This document shows, piece after piece, positions 1 through 5,981 of a DNA stretch of 7,172 nucleotides. The number at the start of each line of letters is the position of its first letter. The stretch's first letter is position 1. The stretch comes from Campylobacteraceae bacterium (GTDB lineage Bacteria > Campylobacterota > Campylobacteria > Campylobacterales > Sulfurovaceae): assembly GCA_026986085.1 (NCBI GenBank), contig JALSPE010000157.1, positions 1 to 7,172 on the forward strand, given 5' to 3'. The notes beneath the pieces were generated by a model. The model was not told the DNA's origin. It ran no database searches and was given only the letters and a program-made list of their open reading frames with translations. Made by a program: the position numbers and the translations under genes.

Positions 1-146
1 CGTATAGAATATCTAAATCGGGGTCTGTGTTTTATAGAGGTGCTTTGTTTATGGGAGTGATGACAGCAGTTAGATATGATGAGAACTTTAAAGCTTTTTA
101 TCGGACATTCTCTAAAAATAGGCACGAAAATATATTAATAAGATAG
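1..146 (+). CDS. IS110-family transposase, C-terminal fragment (partial, cut by window edge)
   Basis: Reading from base 3 gives 47 uninterrupted residues before a TAG at 144-146. The segment RISKSGSVFYRGALFMG, followed shortly by KAFYRTFSK, resembles the C-terminal domain of IS110/IS116/IS902 transposases (Transposase_20). There a 'RISK.G....R.AL' block precedes an 'IR....KAFYERL' block. These enzymes are DEDD/serine recombinases that insert and excise the element, guided in studied members by a bridge RNA. Family members usually continue some 20-30 residues past the FY block with a basic, hydrophobic 'KVALVAVMRKLL'-like helix. Here only about 11 residues follow, and neither other frame restores that helix, so this may be a decayed or truncated copy. 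The N-terminal part lies outside the window. The gene converges on the galE operon. The family call is by eye; the truncation is inferred. Confidence 0.72.
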   Translation, partial: YRISKSGSVFYRGALFMGVMTAVRYDENFKAFYRTFSKNRHENILIR

Positions 147-172
147 TTAAATAGGTATTTTATTTAATTTTA

Positions 173-198
173 TGTAGTCAAGAACTGTAGTCACGACA
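173..198. repeat. Two tandem 13-base near-identical copies
   Basis: TGTAGTCAAGAAC at 173-185 is followed directly by TGTAGTCACGACA at 186-198, with 10 of 13 positions identical and the first eight identical. The pair sits 27 bases after the transposase stop and abuts the strong hairpin at 199-245. It could be a protein-binding or subterminal repeat of the element, or a small duplication. Function is unknown. Confidence 0.55.
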
Positions 199-245
199 AA
201 AAACAGTCGCAAATGCCTATGTAGCAGGGCTTTGCAACTGTTTTT
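199..245. terminator. Strong interrupted hairpin; candidate bidirectional terminator
   Basis: AAAAACAGT (199-207) pairs perfectly with ACTGTTTTT (237-245). After a C/A mismatch (208/236), GCAAA (209-213) pairs with TTTGC (231-235). After a bulged T214, GCC (215-217) pairs with GGC (228-230), closed by a possible T-G wobble around an 8-base loop. The plus-strand transcript ends the stem in five U, and the minus-strand transcript ends in six U. Either strand therefore resembles an intrinsic terminator, as expected between convergent units. For the galE operon it would lie about 215 bases past the stop codon. The mismatch and bulge would also suit a structured RNA of the adjacent IS110-like element. 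The structure is visible directly; the role is inferred. Confidence 0.6.
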
Positions 246-255
246 ATATAACACA

Positions 256-288
256 CGAAATTTTTGGTAAAAACCATATAAAAGTTCG
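256..288. other. Second imperfect hairpin
   Basis: CGAA (256-259) pairs with TTCG (285-288). Then, across an A/G mismatch, TTTT (261-264) pairs with AAAA (280-283). Next TGGT (265-268) pairs with ACCA (273-276), with a TAT bulge (277-279) and an AAAA loop. It is 12 pairs in total but mostly A-T, so weaker than the hairpin ten bases to its left. There is no U-run directly after it on the plus strand. It may belong to the same transcript as the first hairpin or be incidental in AT-rich DNA. Confidence 0.4.
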
Positions 289-322
289 AATTATTGGGCT
301 TGAATAGAAGTTTTATTGGAGA

Positions 323-338
323 ATGTTTGTTAAAACAT
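323..338. other. Small perfect hairpin
   Basis: ATGTTT (323-328) and AAACAT (333-338) form a 6-base-pair stem with a GTTA loop. It contains a single G-C pair per arm and has no strong T-run beside it, so it is a poor terminator. A stem of this size is not unusual by chance in such AT-rich DNA. Confidence 0.3.
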
Positions 339-459
339 ATTAAAATTAGTTGCAAAAGTTAAGAAAGTATATTAAACCTAGAATACATAACAAAGTAGAG
401 TATATTTGTGCAGAGTTATTTATTGAATGTTTAAATATCCTAAGTTAATGAATTCTATT

Positions 460-1476
460 TTAATTACTATATCCATTTGGATTTTGGCTCTGCCATCTCC
501 ATGAATCTTTACACATTTGTTCTAAATCTTTTTTGGCTTCCCAATTTAAGAGTTTTTTTGCCTTAGTTGGGTTTGCGTAGCATTTTGCTATATCTCCTTC
601 TCGTCTTTTTGCTATTTTATAATTGACTCTTTTTTCTGATGCTTTCTCGAAGGCTTTTACAACATCTAAAACCGAATAGCCTTTTCCTGTTCCTAGATTT
701 ATCTCTTCTACTTTATTGATTTTATCTAATATTTTAAGTGCTTTTAAATGTCCATTTGCTAAATCTACTACATGTATATAGTCTCTTACTCCTGTTCCAT
801 CGTGAGTATTGTAGTCATCTCCAAAAATACTAAGTCTATCTAATTTTCCTACGGCAACTTGGGTAATGTAGGGCATTAAGTTATTTGGTATATCGTTTGG
901 GTCTTCTCCGATTAAGCCACTCTCATGTGCACCTATTGGATTGAAGTATCTAAGTATAACTATTTTCCACTCATTATCTGAGCTATAAAGGTCTTTTAGT
1001 ATCTCTTCTATAAAGTATTTACTCTTACCATATGGGTTTGTTAAGCCAACTCCAACTTGAGAATCTTCGCTTATTGGAACTATTTTTGGGTCTCCATAGA
1101 CAGTAGCAGATGAGCTAAAGATTATCTTTTTACAGTTAAATTGACTCATAACTTCTAGTAGTTTTATTGTTCCGTTTATATTATTATCGTAATATTTTAG
1201 AGGCTTTGCTACAGATTCTCCAACTGCTTTAAGCCCTGCAAAATGAATTACTGAATCTATTTTATAACTATTAAAGAGCTTTTTTAAAGAATCTATATCT
1301 CGTATATCGCCCTTAATAAATGTTATCTTTTTACCAATAATTTGCTCTACTCTTTTTAGTGCCTCTTTACTTGAGTTATATAGATTATCGTAAACTATAA
1401 AATCTATATTATCTTTAGCCAATTCTATTAGCGTGTGTGTTCCTATGTATCCAGCTCCTCCTGTTATTAATACCAC
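460..1476 (-). CDS. galE: UDP-glucose 4-epimerase
   Basis: This cytoplasmic enzyme interconverts UDP-glucose and UDP-galactose using tightly bound NAD. The 338 residues match the usual GalE length. The N-terminal Rossmann motif TGGAGYIGTH spans residues 5-14. SSSATVYG at 121-128 supplies the active-site Ser/Thr, and NPYGKSK at 147-153 gives the catalytic Y149 and K153 of the extended SDR family. RYFNPIGAH (176-184), RDYIHVVDLA (231-240) and GDIAKCYA (294-301) are typical of GalE and set it apart from the UDP-glucuronate epimerase upstream. The start is GTG at 1476-1474. It overlaps the pgi TAG by one base and lies six bases after AAAGGG, so translation is probably coupled to pgi. It is the last gene of the operon. 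It makes UDP-galactose from the UDP-glucose supplied by GalU two genes earlier. No truncation or frameshift is seen. Confidence 0.95.
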   Translation of the reverse strand: MVLITGGAGYIGTHTLIELAKDNIDFIVYDNLYNSSKEALKRVEQIIGKKITFIKGDIRDIDSLKKLFNSYKIDSVIHFAGLKAVGESVAKPLKYYDNNINGTIKLLEVMSQFNCKKIIFSSSATVYGDPKIVPISEDSQVGVGLTNPYGKSKYFIEEILKDLYSSDNEWKIVILRYFNPIGAHESGLIGEDPNDIPNNLMPYITQVAVGKLDRLSIFGDDYNTHDGTGVRDYIHVVDLANGHLKALKILDKINKVEEINLGTGKGYSVLDVVKAFEKASEKRVNYKIAKRREGDIAKCYANPTKAKKLLNWEAKKDLEQMCKDSWRWQSQNPNGYSN

Positions 1477-2672
1477 TATTTACCCTTTAATTTACTCTTT
1501 AGTATCAATTTGCCACTCTCTACCCCTGGTTGGTCATAGGTATCTATTTGTAAAAATACACCAATTATAGATACTAACAGTTCATATTTAAAGATTAACT
1601 CTGCAATATTATACTCATCAACTCTATCTATTGTTATGACATCATATGGTATATCATTCTCTTTATCTACTGCCTCTATAGTGGCATCTGCTTGCATATC
1701 TATCAATTTAGAGAAGCTAACACCCTCTAGGTAATTTAACTCTTTTATGGGTGTATTTTTAGGAACAATTATCTGCTCTTCAAAGTCTGCTACTTTGATA
1801 AATGTTACAGTTTTATCTCTAACCCCTTGCATAATAAGTTGCAAAAATGAGTGTTGATCTACTGGACCTATGAGTCCAATTGGTGTTAATCCCTGCCTTG
1901 TGCCATTAATATTAATTTTGCCTAAGCTCTCAGCCCAAAGTTGAACATACCACTTATTAAAGCCTTCTAGCGCTGATGAGTAGCTAAAGAGAATATTTAT
2001 ATTAAAACGGCTCTTATTCTCAACAATAAATCTTGCCTTCTCCATTAAGATATCATAAATCTTCTTTTGATTAAAGAAGCTACTATATATCTTTTTTGCA
2101 CCATTTAGCATATTGTCTATATCTACTCCCACTGTCGCCAAAGGTAAAAGCCCAACACTGCTAAAGACACTAAATCTGCCACCTACATCTTTTGGTATTT
2201 CAAAACAATTCATATTATTACTTTTTCCAAAATGCATTAATGGAGTATCATTTTCACTAATTACCACAAAATTATCTCTATTTAACTCTAAGATTGAAGA
2301 TAGATATTTAACTATTGCTATAGTCTCGACAGTTGTTCCACTCTTACTAATTGCAATAAATAGAGTATCATTTAAGTTTAAACTATTTAGCTTACCTGTA
2401 ATATCTATTGGGTCTGTTGTCTCTAAAAAGTGTAGAGGCTTGAGTGGATTTTTTCGTTTTAGAAAGTCATAAATAGCGCTTGTGCCAAGAGAGCTTCCTC
2501 CTATTCCAATAACTACAATATTTTTTTTATCCACGCTTTTTGCAAACTCTTTTATTTTAGAGGTGTCAGCAAATGGGAGCTTATAGTAGCCAATTGACTC
2601 TACCTCTTTTTTTAATTTATCAAGTATATACTCATTTGAGCGAATTTGATAGAAGCTCTTTTTATAATCCAT
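1476..2672 (-). CDS. pgi: Glucose-6-phosphate isomerase, compact form
   Basis: Pgi interconverts fructose-6-phosphate and glucose-6-phosphate in the cytoplasm; here it links central carbon flow to UDP-sugar synthesis. Family signatures appear in order: GIGGSSLG (56-63), the phosphate-binding SKSGTTVET (109-117), and GGRFSVFSSVGLLPLA (164-179). WAESLGK carries the probable catalytic E247, VDQHSFLQL carries H274, and the C-terminal QPGVESGK ends in the conserved K388. At 398 residues it is much shorter than the ~550-residue enterobacterial enzyme and somewhat shorter than the ~445-residue Gram-positive form. All catalytic motifs are present, so this is a compact natural variant, not a truncation. 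The ATG at 2672-2670 overlaps the galU TAA by one base and lies six bases after AGGAG. A phosphoglucose/phosphomannose isomerase of the same superfamily is less likely given these signatures. Confidence 0.94.
   Translation of the reverse strand: MDYKKSFYQIRSNEYILDKLKKEVESIGYYKLPFADTSKIKEFAKSVDKKNIVVIGIGGSSLGTSAIYDFLKRKNPLKPLHFLETTDPIDITGKLNSLNLNDTLFIAISKSGTTVETIAIVKYLSSILELNRDNFVVISENDTPLMHFGKSNNMNCFEIPKDVGGRFSVFSSVGLLPLATVGVDIDNMLNGAKKIYSSFFNQKKIYDILMEKARFIVENKSRFNINILFSYSSALEGFNKWYVQLWAESLGKININGTRQGLTPIGLIGPVDQHSFLQLIMQGVRDKTVTFIKVADFEEQIIVPKNTPIKELNYLEGVSFSKLIDMQADATIEAVDKENDIPYDVITIDRVDEYNIAELIFKYELLVSIIGVFLQIDTYDQPGVESGKLILKSKLKGK
1483..1488 (-). promoter_or_regulatory. Ribosome binding site for the GTG start of galE
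   Basis: AAAGGG within the last pgi codons lies six bases before the GTG at 1476-1474. It supports GTG as the galE start at the TAGTG junction. Confidence 0.6.
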
Positions 2673-3502
2673 TAATCTCTCCTGATTTTTTCGTAAAAGA
2701 AGTTTGTTGCCTCTACAAAACCATCAACTTGCCCACAATCAAATCTTTTACCTTTAAATTTATATGCTAATACTTTTCCCTCTTTTGCCTGTTGCATAAG
2801 TGCATCTGTAATTTGTATTTCGCCACCAATTCCTGGCTTAATATCACTTATGATATCAAATATATCTGGTGTTAATATATATCTTCCTATTATAGATAGA
2901 TTACTGGGGGCATCTTGTGGGTCTGGTTTTTCTACCATATTTGTAACTTTAATTAAATCATCTCTATTATCTAAATATTTACCATCAATTATACCATATC
3001 TATTTGTCATCTCTTTTGGAACTTCCATTATTGCTACAATTGAGCATCTATACCTATTGTAGAGTTCAACCATCTGCTTTAATACTCCATCACCATCATT
3101 AAAACATAAATCATCTGGCAAAATTACTGCAAATGGCTCATCTCCTATTAATGGCTTTCCTGTTAAGATTGCATCGCCTAGACCCCTCATAGATTTTTGG
3201 CGAATAAAGGTAAAATCGATATTGTCAATAATTCTATTTAAATCTTTAACCAACTCCTCTTTAGATGTTCCTTTGATAGAGTTCTCTATATCACTATGGG
3301 TATCAAAGTGGTCTTCTATTGCTTTTTTATGTTTACTTGTAACCATAGCCATAGTTTTACAACCTGCTTCTATTGCCTCTTCTACGCCATATTGAATTAA
3401 AGGTTTTGTTAAAATTGGTAACATCTCTTTTGCAACTGCTTTTGTAGCTGGTAAGAATCTTGTTCCATACCCAGCTACTGGAAATAGACATCTTTTAATC
3501 AC
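2672..3502 (-). CDS. galU: UTP--glucose-1-phosphate uridylyltransferase
   Basis: GalU condenses glucose-1-phosphate and UTP to UDP-glucose and pyrophosphate in the cytoplasm. The UDP-glucose then feeds both Ugd and GalE of this operon. The 276 residues match the bacterial family. The nucleotide-binding loop PVAGYGTRFLPATK (8-21) leads into AVAKEMLP (22-29); many relatives have Pro where this has A24. LPDDL (128-132) holds the metal-binding aspartates, MVEKP (189-193) is the sugar-phosphate motif, GGEIQITDA (226-234) is characteristic of GalU, and KRFDCG (252-257) closes the active-site region. This set separates it from RmlA and GlgC nucleotidyltransferases. The start is GTG at 3502-3500, overlapping the mutase TGA by four bases (GTGA) and lying six bases after AAAAGG. 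No in-frame ATG is nearby. Coupled translation with both neighbours is likely. Confidence 0.95.
   Translation of the reverse strand: MIKRCLFPVAGYGTRFLPATKAVAKEMLPILTKPLIQYGVEEAIEAGCKTMAMVTSKHKKAIEDHFDTHSDIENSIKGTSKEELVKDLNRIIDNIDFTFIRQKSMRGLGDAILTGKPLIGDEPFAVILPDDLCFNDGDGVLKQMVELYNRYRCSIVAIMEVPKEMTNRYGIIDGKYLDNRDDLIKVTNMVEKPDPQDAPSNLSIIGRYILTPDIFDIISDIKPGIGGEIQITDALMQQAKEGKVLAYKFKGKRFDCGQVDGFVEATNFFYEKIRRD
2679..2683 (-). promoter_or_regulatory. Ribosome binding site of pgi
   Basis: AGGAG lies within the final galU codons, six bases before the pgi ATG at 2672-2670. It supports re-initiation at the TAATG junction. Confidence 0.65.
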
Positions 3503-4893
3503 AATTTACCTTTTGCATCTTTTATAATTTTATTAATTGACTCTTCGTAAACTTTTACTAAATTTTTATCTTTAGATTCAAATCTAGTTACAAGCAAAGG
3601 TGTTGTATTACTAGCCCTAACAAGCCCCCACCCATCTTTAAAGTTGATACGAACACCATCTACGGTTATAATATCTACAATTTCTGGGAAATTGGCTGGT
3701 GGGTTTTGCAGTAACTCTTTAATCTTATCCATAAGTGCAAATTTTTGCTCATCTGTTGTCTCTACTTTCATCTCATCTGTAGAGTAAACTTTTGGCAGAG
3801 ACTCTATCTCTTTATCTAAATCTACACCACTTTTTACAAGCTCTAACATACGAAGGGTTGCATATATTGCATCATCAAATCCAAAGTATCTATGTTTAAA
3901 AAAGATATGTCCACTAACTTCACAAGCTAAATCAGCATTAAGCTCTTTCATCTTTACTTTTAGATTTGAGTGCCCTGTTTTATACATTACAGCTTTTGCG
4001 CCTCGTCTCTCTAGTTCATCATACATAACTTGAGAGCACTTGACCTCTCCTATAACAGTTGGGTTCTTAATACCAAGGGCAAAAATCAGCGCCATTTGAT
4101 CGCCTTTAATGTTATGTTTTTTTGTTAATATAGCAACTCTATCTCCATCTCCATCATATGCAAAACCTAAATCTCCATCTTTAGATAGCTCCTCTTTTAA
4201 ATCTTTTAAATTCTCTTCAACAGATGGGTCTGGATGGTGGTTTGGAAAGTTGCCATCTGGGTTGCAATATAGCCCCTTATATTTTAACTCTAAGCCATTA
4301 AAGATATCTTCTAAGACAACTCCTGCTACGCCATTTCCACAATCTACAATCAACTCTTTTTCCAAACCTTTTAACTCTTTAAACTCATTTAGCATAAAGT
4401 CAATATAGCTGCTTTTTACATCTATTTGTGTTGAATTTAAATTATCTTCTATCTCTAAATCCCAACTCTTCTCTATCTCTCTTCCTAGAGCATAGATATC
4501 TTCTCCAAAGAATGGCTTTTTATCTATTGTTATCTTAAATCCGTTATACTCAGGAGGGTTGTGAGAGCCTGTAATCATAATAGAGCCATCTATCTTGCCA
4601 CTTAGAGTGTTATTAAATTGGCTTAAATCTTGATAGTTTGCAAAGTAGTTTACAGGAGTTGCTACCATTCCCATATCGAAAACTTCACAACCACTAGAAT
4701 TTAATCCAGAGGTGAGCCAATCTTTGAGCTTAGGAGAGTGGGCTCTTGCATCAAACCCTATAGCAACCCTTTTAGAACCACCTATCTTTTTTCCTAAAAA
4801 GTAGCCAATTAGCTTAACACTCTTTTTATGTAAATCTTGTTCAAAAATACCTCTAATATCATACTCTCTAAAGATTGTAGATTTATAATCCAT
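3499..4893 (-). CDS. algC: Phosphomannomutase/phosphoglucomutase (AlgC/ManB type)
   Basis: This alpha-D-phosphohexomutase interconverts the 6- and 1-phosphates of glucose and probably mannose, through a phosphoserine enzyme and glucose-1,6-bisphosphate. All four domain signatures are visible: the phosphoserine loop TGSHNP (108-113, S110), the Mg-binding loop DGDGDR (247-252), the sugar-recognition loop EVSGH (325-329), and the phosphate-binding RASNTTP (426-432). E325, S327 and H329 fall at the same numbering as the sugar-contact residues of the 463-residue Pseudomonas AlgC, and the 464-residue length agrees. Its place between Pgi and GalU suggests its main job here is glucose-1-phosphate supply. 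Dual specificity is known for this subgroup but cannot be proved from sequence. No GDP-mannose gene is present in the window. The ATG at 4893-4891 follows AAGGAG by six bases, and that motif overlaps the epimerase stop. The symbol is by homology; manB is an equally usual name. Confidence 0.92.
   Translation of the reverse strand: MDYKSTIFREYDIRGIFEQDLHKKSVKLIGYFLGKKIGGSKRVAIGFDARAHSPKLKDWLTSGLNSSGCEVFDMGMVATPVNYFANYQDLSQFNNTLSGKIDGSIMITGSHNPPEYNGFKITIDKKPFFGEDIYALGREIEKSWDLEIEDNLNSTQIDVKSSYIDFMLNEFKELKGLEKELIVDCGNGVAGVVLEDIFNGLELKYKGLYCNPDGNFPNHHPDPSVEENLKDLKEELSKDGDLGFAYDGDGDRVAILTKKHNIKGDQMALIFALGIKNPTVIGEVKCSQVMYDELERRGAKAVMYKTGHSNLKVKMKELNADLACEVSGHIFFKHRYFGFDDAIYATLRMLELVKSGVDLDKEIESLPKVYSTDEMKVETTDEQKFALMDKIKELLQNPPANFPEIVDIITVDGVRINFKDGWGLVRASNTTPLLVTRFESKDKNLVKVYEESINKIIKDAKGKL
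3509..3514 (-). promoter_or_regulatory. Ribosome binding site for the GTG start of galU
   Basis: AAAAGG inside the last codons of the mutase gene lies six bases before the GTG at 3502-3500. It supports the GTG start, which overlaps the upstream TGA stop. Confidence 0.6.
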
Positions 4894-4899
4894 AACTTA

Positions 4900-4905
4900 C
4901 TCCTT
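4900..4905 (-). promoter_or_regulatory. Canonical Shine-Dalgarno of the phosphohexomutase gene
   Basis: AAGGAG on the minus strand is placed six bases before the ATG at 4893. It shares bases with the epimerase stop codon. It is one of the two strongest ribosome sites in the operon, the other being that of pgi. Confidence 0.7.
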
Positions 4906-5968
4906 AAATTTTATAAAACTCTCTATACCACTTTACAAACTCTGATATACCACTCTCTAGTGAAGTGTCTGGTTTATAGTTAAAATCATCTATTAAACCA
5001 CTAACATCAGCATAGGTGCTTACAACATCTCCATCTTGCATTGGCAAAAACTCTTTTTTTGCCTTTTTGCCTAACTTCTCTTCTAAAATTTCAATAAATT
5101 TCATTAGAGATGTTGGCTTATTATTACCGATATTGTAGAGCTTATATGGAGCAGATGAGCTACTTATATCTGGCTCTTTAGCATCCCATTTAGGGTTAGA
5201 GTGGGCAGGGTTGTCTATTACTTTAATTATACCATCTACAATATCATCAATATAGGTAAAATCTCGGCTCATATTACCATTATTAAATACCTTTATAGCT
5301 CGATTGTTTAAAATTGCATCACTAAATAGCATAGGTGCCATATCTGGGCGTCCCCAAGGTCCATAGACTGTAAAAAATCTAAGCCCCGTTGTCTGTATGC
5401 CATATAGATGGGCATAGGTGTGAGCCATCATTTCGTTACTCTTTTTAGTAGCTGCATATAGGCTTATTTGATGCTCTGTTTTATCTGTAGTTTTAAAGGG
5501 TTGCGACTCATTAAGCCCATATACGCTCGAACTACTTGCAAAGCATAAATTGTTTACATTATAGTTTCTACACCCCTCTAATATATTTAAAAATCCTACA
5601 ATATTACTATGTATATAGGCATCTGGATTTTCAAGAGAGTATCTAACTCCAGCTTGAGCTGCTAAGTTGCATACAGCGTCAAACCCTTCATCTCTAAAGA
5701 GTTTATCAATAGACTCTTTATTGGCTAAATCTATTTTATAGAATCTATGTTTAGGGTAAGTTGTAGAGTTTATTGAATCTCCAAAATTAATATTTTGACT
5801 CCCCTCTATCCCCAACTCATTTAATCTACCATGCTTTAAATTGATATCGTAATAGTCATTTATATTATCTAATCCTACTACCTCATCTCCTCGCTCCAAA
5901 AGCTTTTTGCTTAAATGAAACCCAATAAATCCAGCACTTCCTGTAACTAATATTTTTCTATTTTTCAA
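4904..5968 (-). CDS. NAD-dependent epimerase, probably UDP-glucuronate 4-epimerase
   Basis: This extended SDR enzyme of 354 residues probably converts UDP-glucuronate to UDP-galacturonate. Residues 9-16 (TGSAGFIG) form the NAD-binding Rossmann motif, and D34 in GLDNIND would bind the NAD ribose. SSSSVYG (145-151) and YAATK give the catalytic Y171 and K175. RFFTVYGPWGRPDM (197-210) and SRDFTYIDDIVDGI (234-247) are hallmarks of the LspL/CapI/Uge group, not of GalE, which has RYFNP and RDYIHV. The gene directly follows ugd, whose product is UDP-glucuronate, which supports the substrate. It starts at TTG (5968-5966), seven bases after AAAAGG. No in-frame ATG occurs before the NEMMAHTY segment at about residue 180, beyond the cofactor motif, so TTG is the only sensible start. 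An alternative is a UDP-GlcNAc or UDP-GlcNAcA 4-epimerase of the related WbpP group. I give no symbol because several are in use. Confidence 0.88.
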   Translation of the reverse strand: MKNRKILVTGSAGFIGFHLSKKLLERGDEVVGLDNINDYYDINLKHGRLNELGIEGSQNINFGDSINSTTYPKHRFYKIDLANKESIDKLFRDEGFDAVCNLAAQAGVRYSLENPDAYIHSNIVGFLNILEGCRNYNVNNLCFASSSSVYGLNESQPFKTTDKTEHQISLYAATKKSNEMMAHTYAHLYGIQTTGLRFFTVYGPWGRPDMAPMLFSDAILNNRAIKVFNNGNMSRDFTYIDDIVDGIIKVIDNPAHSNPKWDAKEPDISSSSAPYKLYNIGNNKPTSLMKFIEILEEKLGKKAKKEFLPMQDGDVVSTYADVSGLIDDFNYKPDTSLESGISEFVKWYREFYKI

Positions 5969-5975
5969 AACTATA

Positions 5976-5981
5976 CCTTTT
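5976..5981 (-). promoter_or_regulatory. Ribosome binding site deciding the TTG start of the epimerase
   Basis: AAAAGG on the minus strand lies seven bases before the TTG at 5968-5966 and overlaps the last bases of the ugd stop codon. Its position and the lack of any nearby ATG fix the start on TTG. Ribosomes ending ugd would be released right at this site. Confidence 0.65.

Larger units (their letters stand above)
147..459. other. Non-coding AT-rich region between transposase end and galE, with several hairpins
   Basis: This 313-base stretch has no credible coding frame on either strand. It separates two convergent units: the transposase fragment on the plus strand and the galE operon on the minus strand. 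Its left half is structured, with a tandem 13-base repeat, a long interrupted hairpin with flanking A and T runs, and a second imperfect hairpin. The right half, 339-459, is AT-rich and shows no clear promoter, terminator or RNA gene. The right end of the insertion element should fall somewhere here, but IS110 elements often lack terminal inverted repeats and I cannot place it. Confidence 0.7.

Noticed and set aside
147..459. tRNA, CRISPR array or attachment site in the intergenic region
   Set aside because: There is no cloverleaf, no regularly spaced repeats beyond one tandem 13-base pair, and no copied gene end.
2113..2472. Open frame of 119 codons on the plus strand
   Set aside because: It is antisense to the conserved pgi core, has low-complexity Ser/Leu/Phe composition, no recognisable domain and no convincing ribosome site.
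2573..3062. Two short plus-strand open frames (2573-2770 and 2850-3062)
   Set aside because: Both lie antisense to pgi/galU, and neither has domain content or a ribosome site. They are chance frames in AT-rich DNA.
2672..3502. Possible frameshift or wrong start in galU because there is no ATG
   Set aside because: The GTG at the GTGA junction has a ribosome site and gives a complete N-terminus with the nucleotide-binding loop intact.
4109..4408. Open frame of 99 codons on the plus strand
   Set aside because: It is antisense to the metal-binding region of the phosphohexomutase. Its Ser/Pro/Lys-rich text mirrors the codons of the real gene.
4904..5968. Second galE copy
   Set aside because: The RFFTVYGPWGRPDM and SRDFTYIDD motifs and the position next to ugd fit the UDP-glucuronate epimerase group better than GalE.
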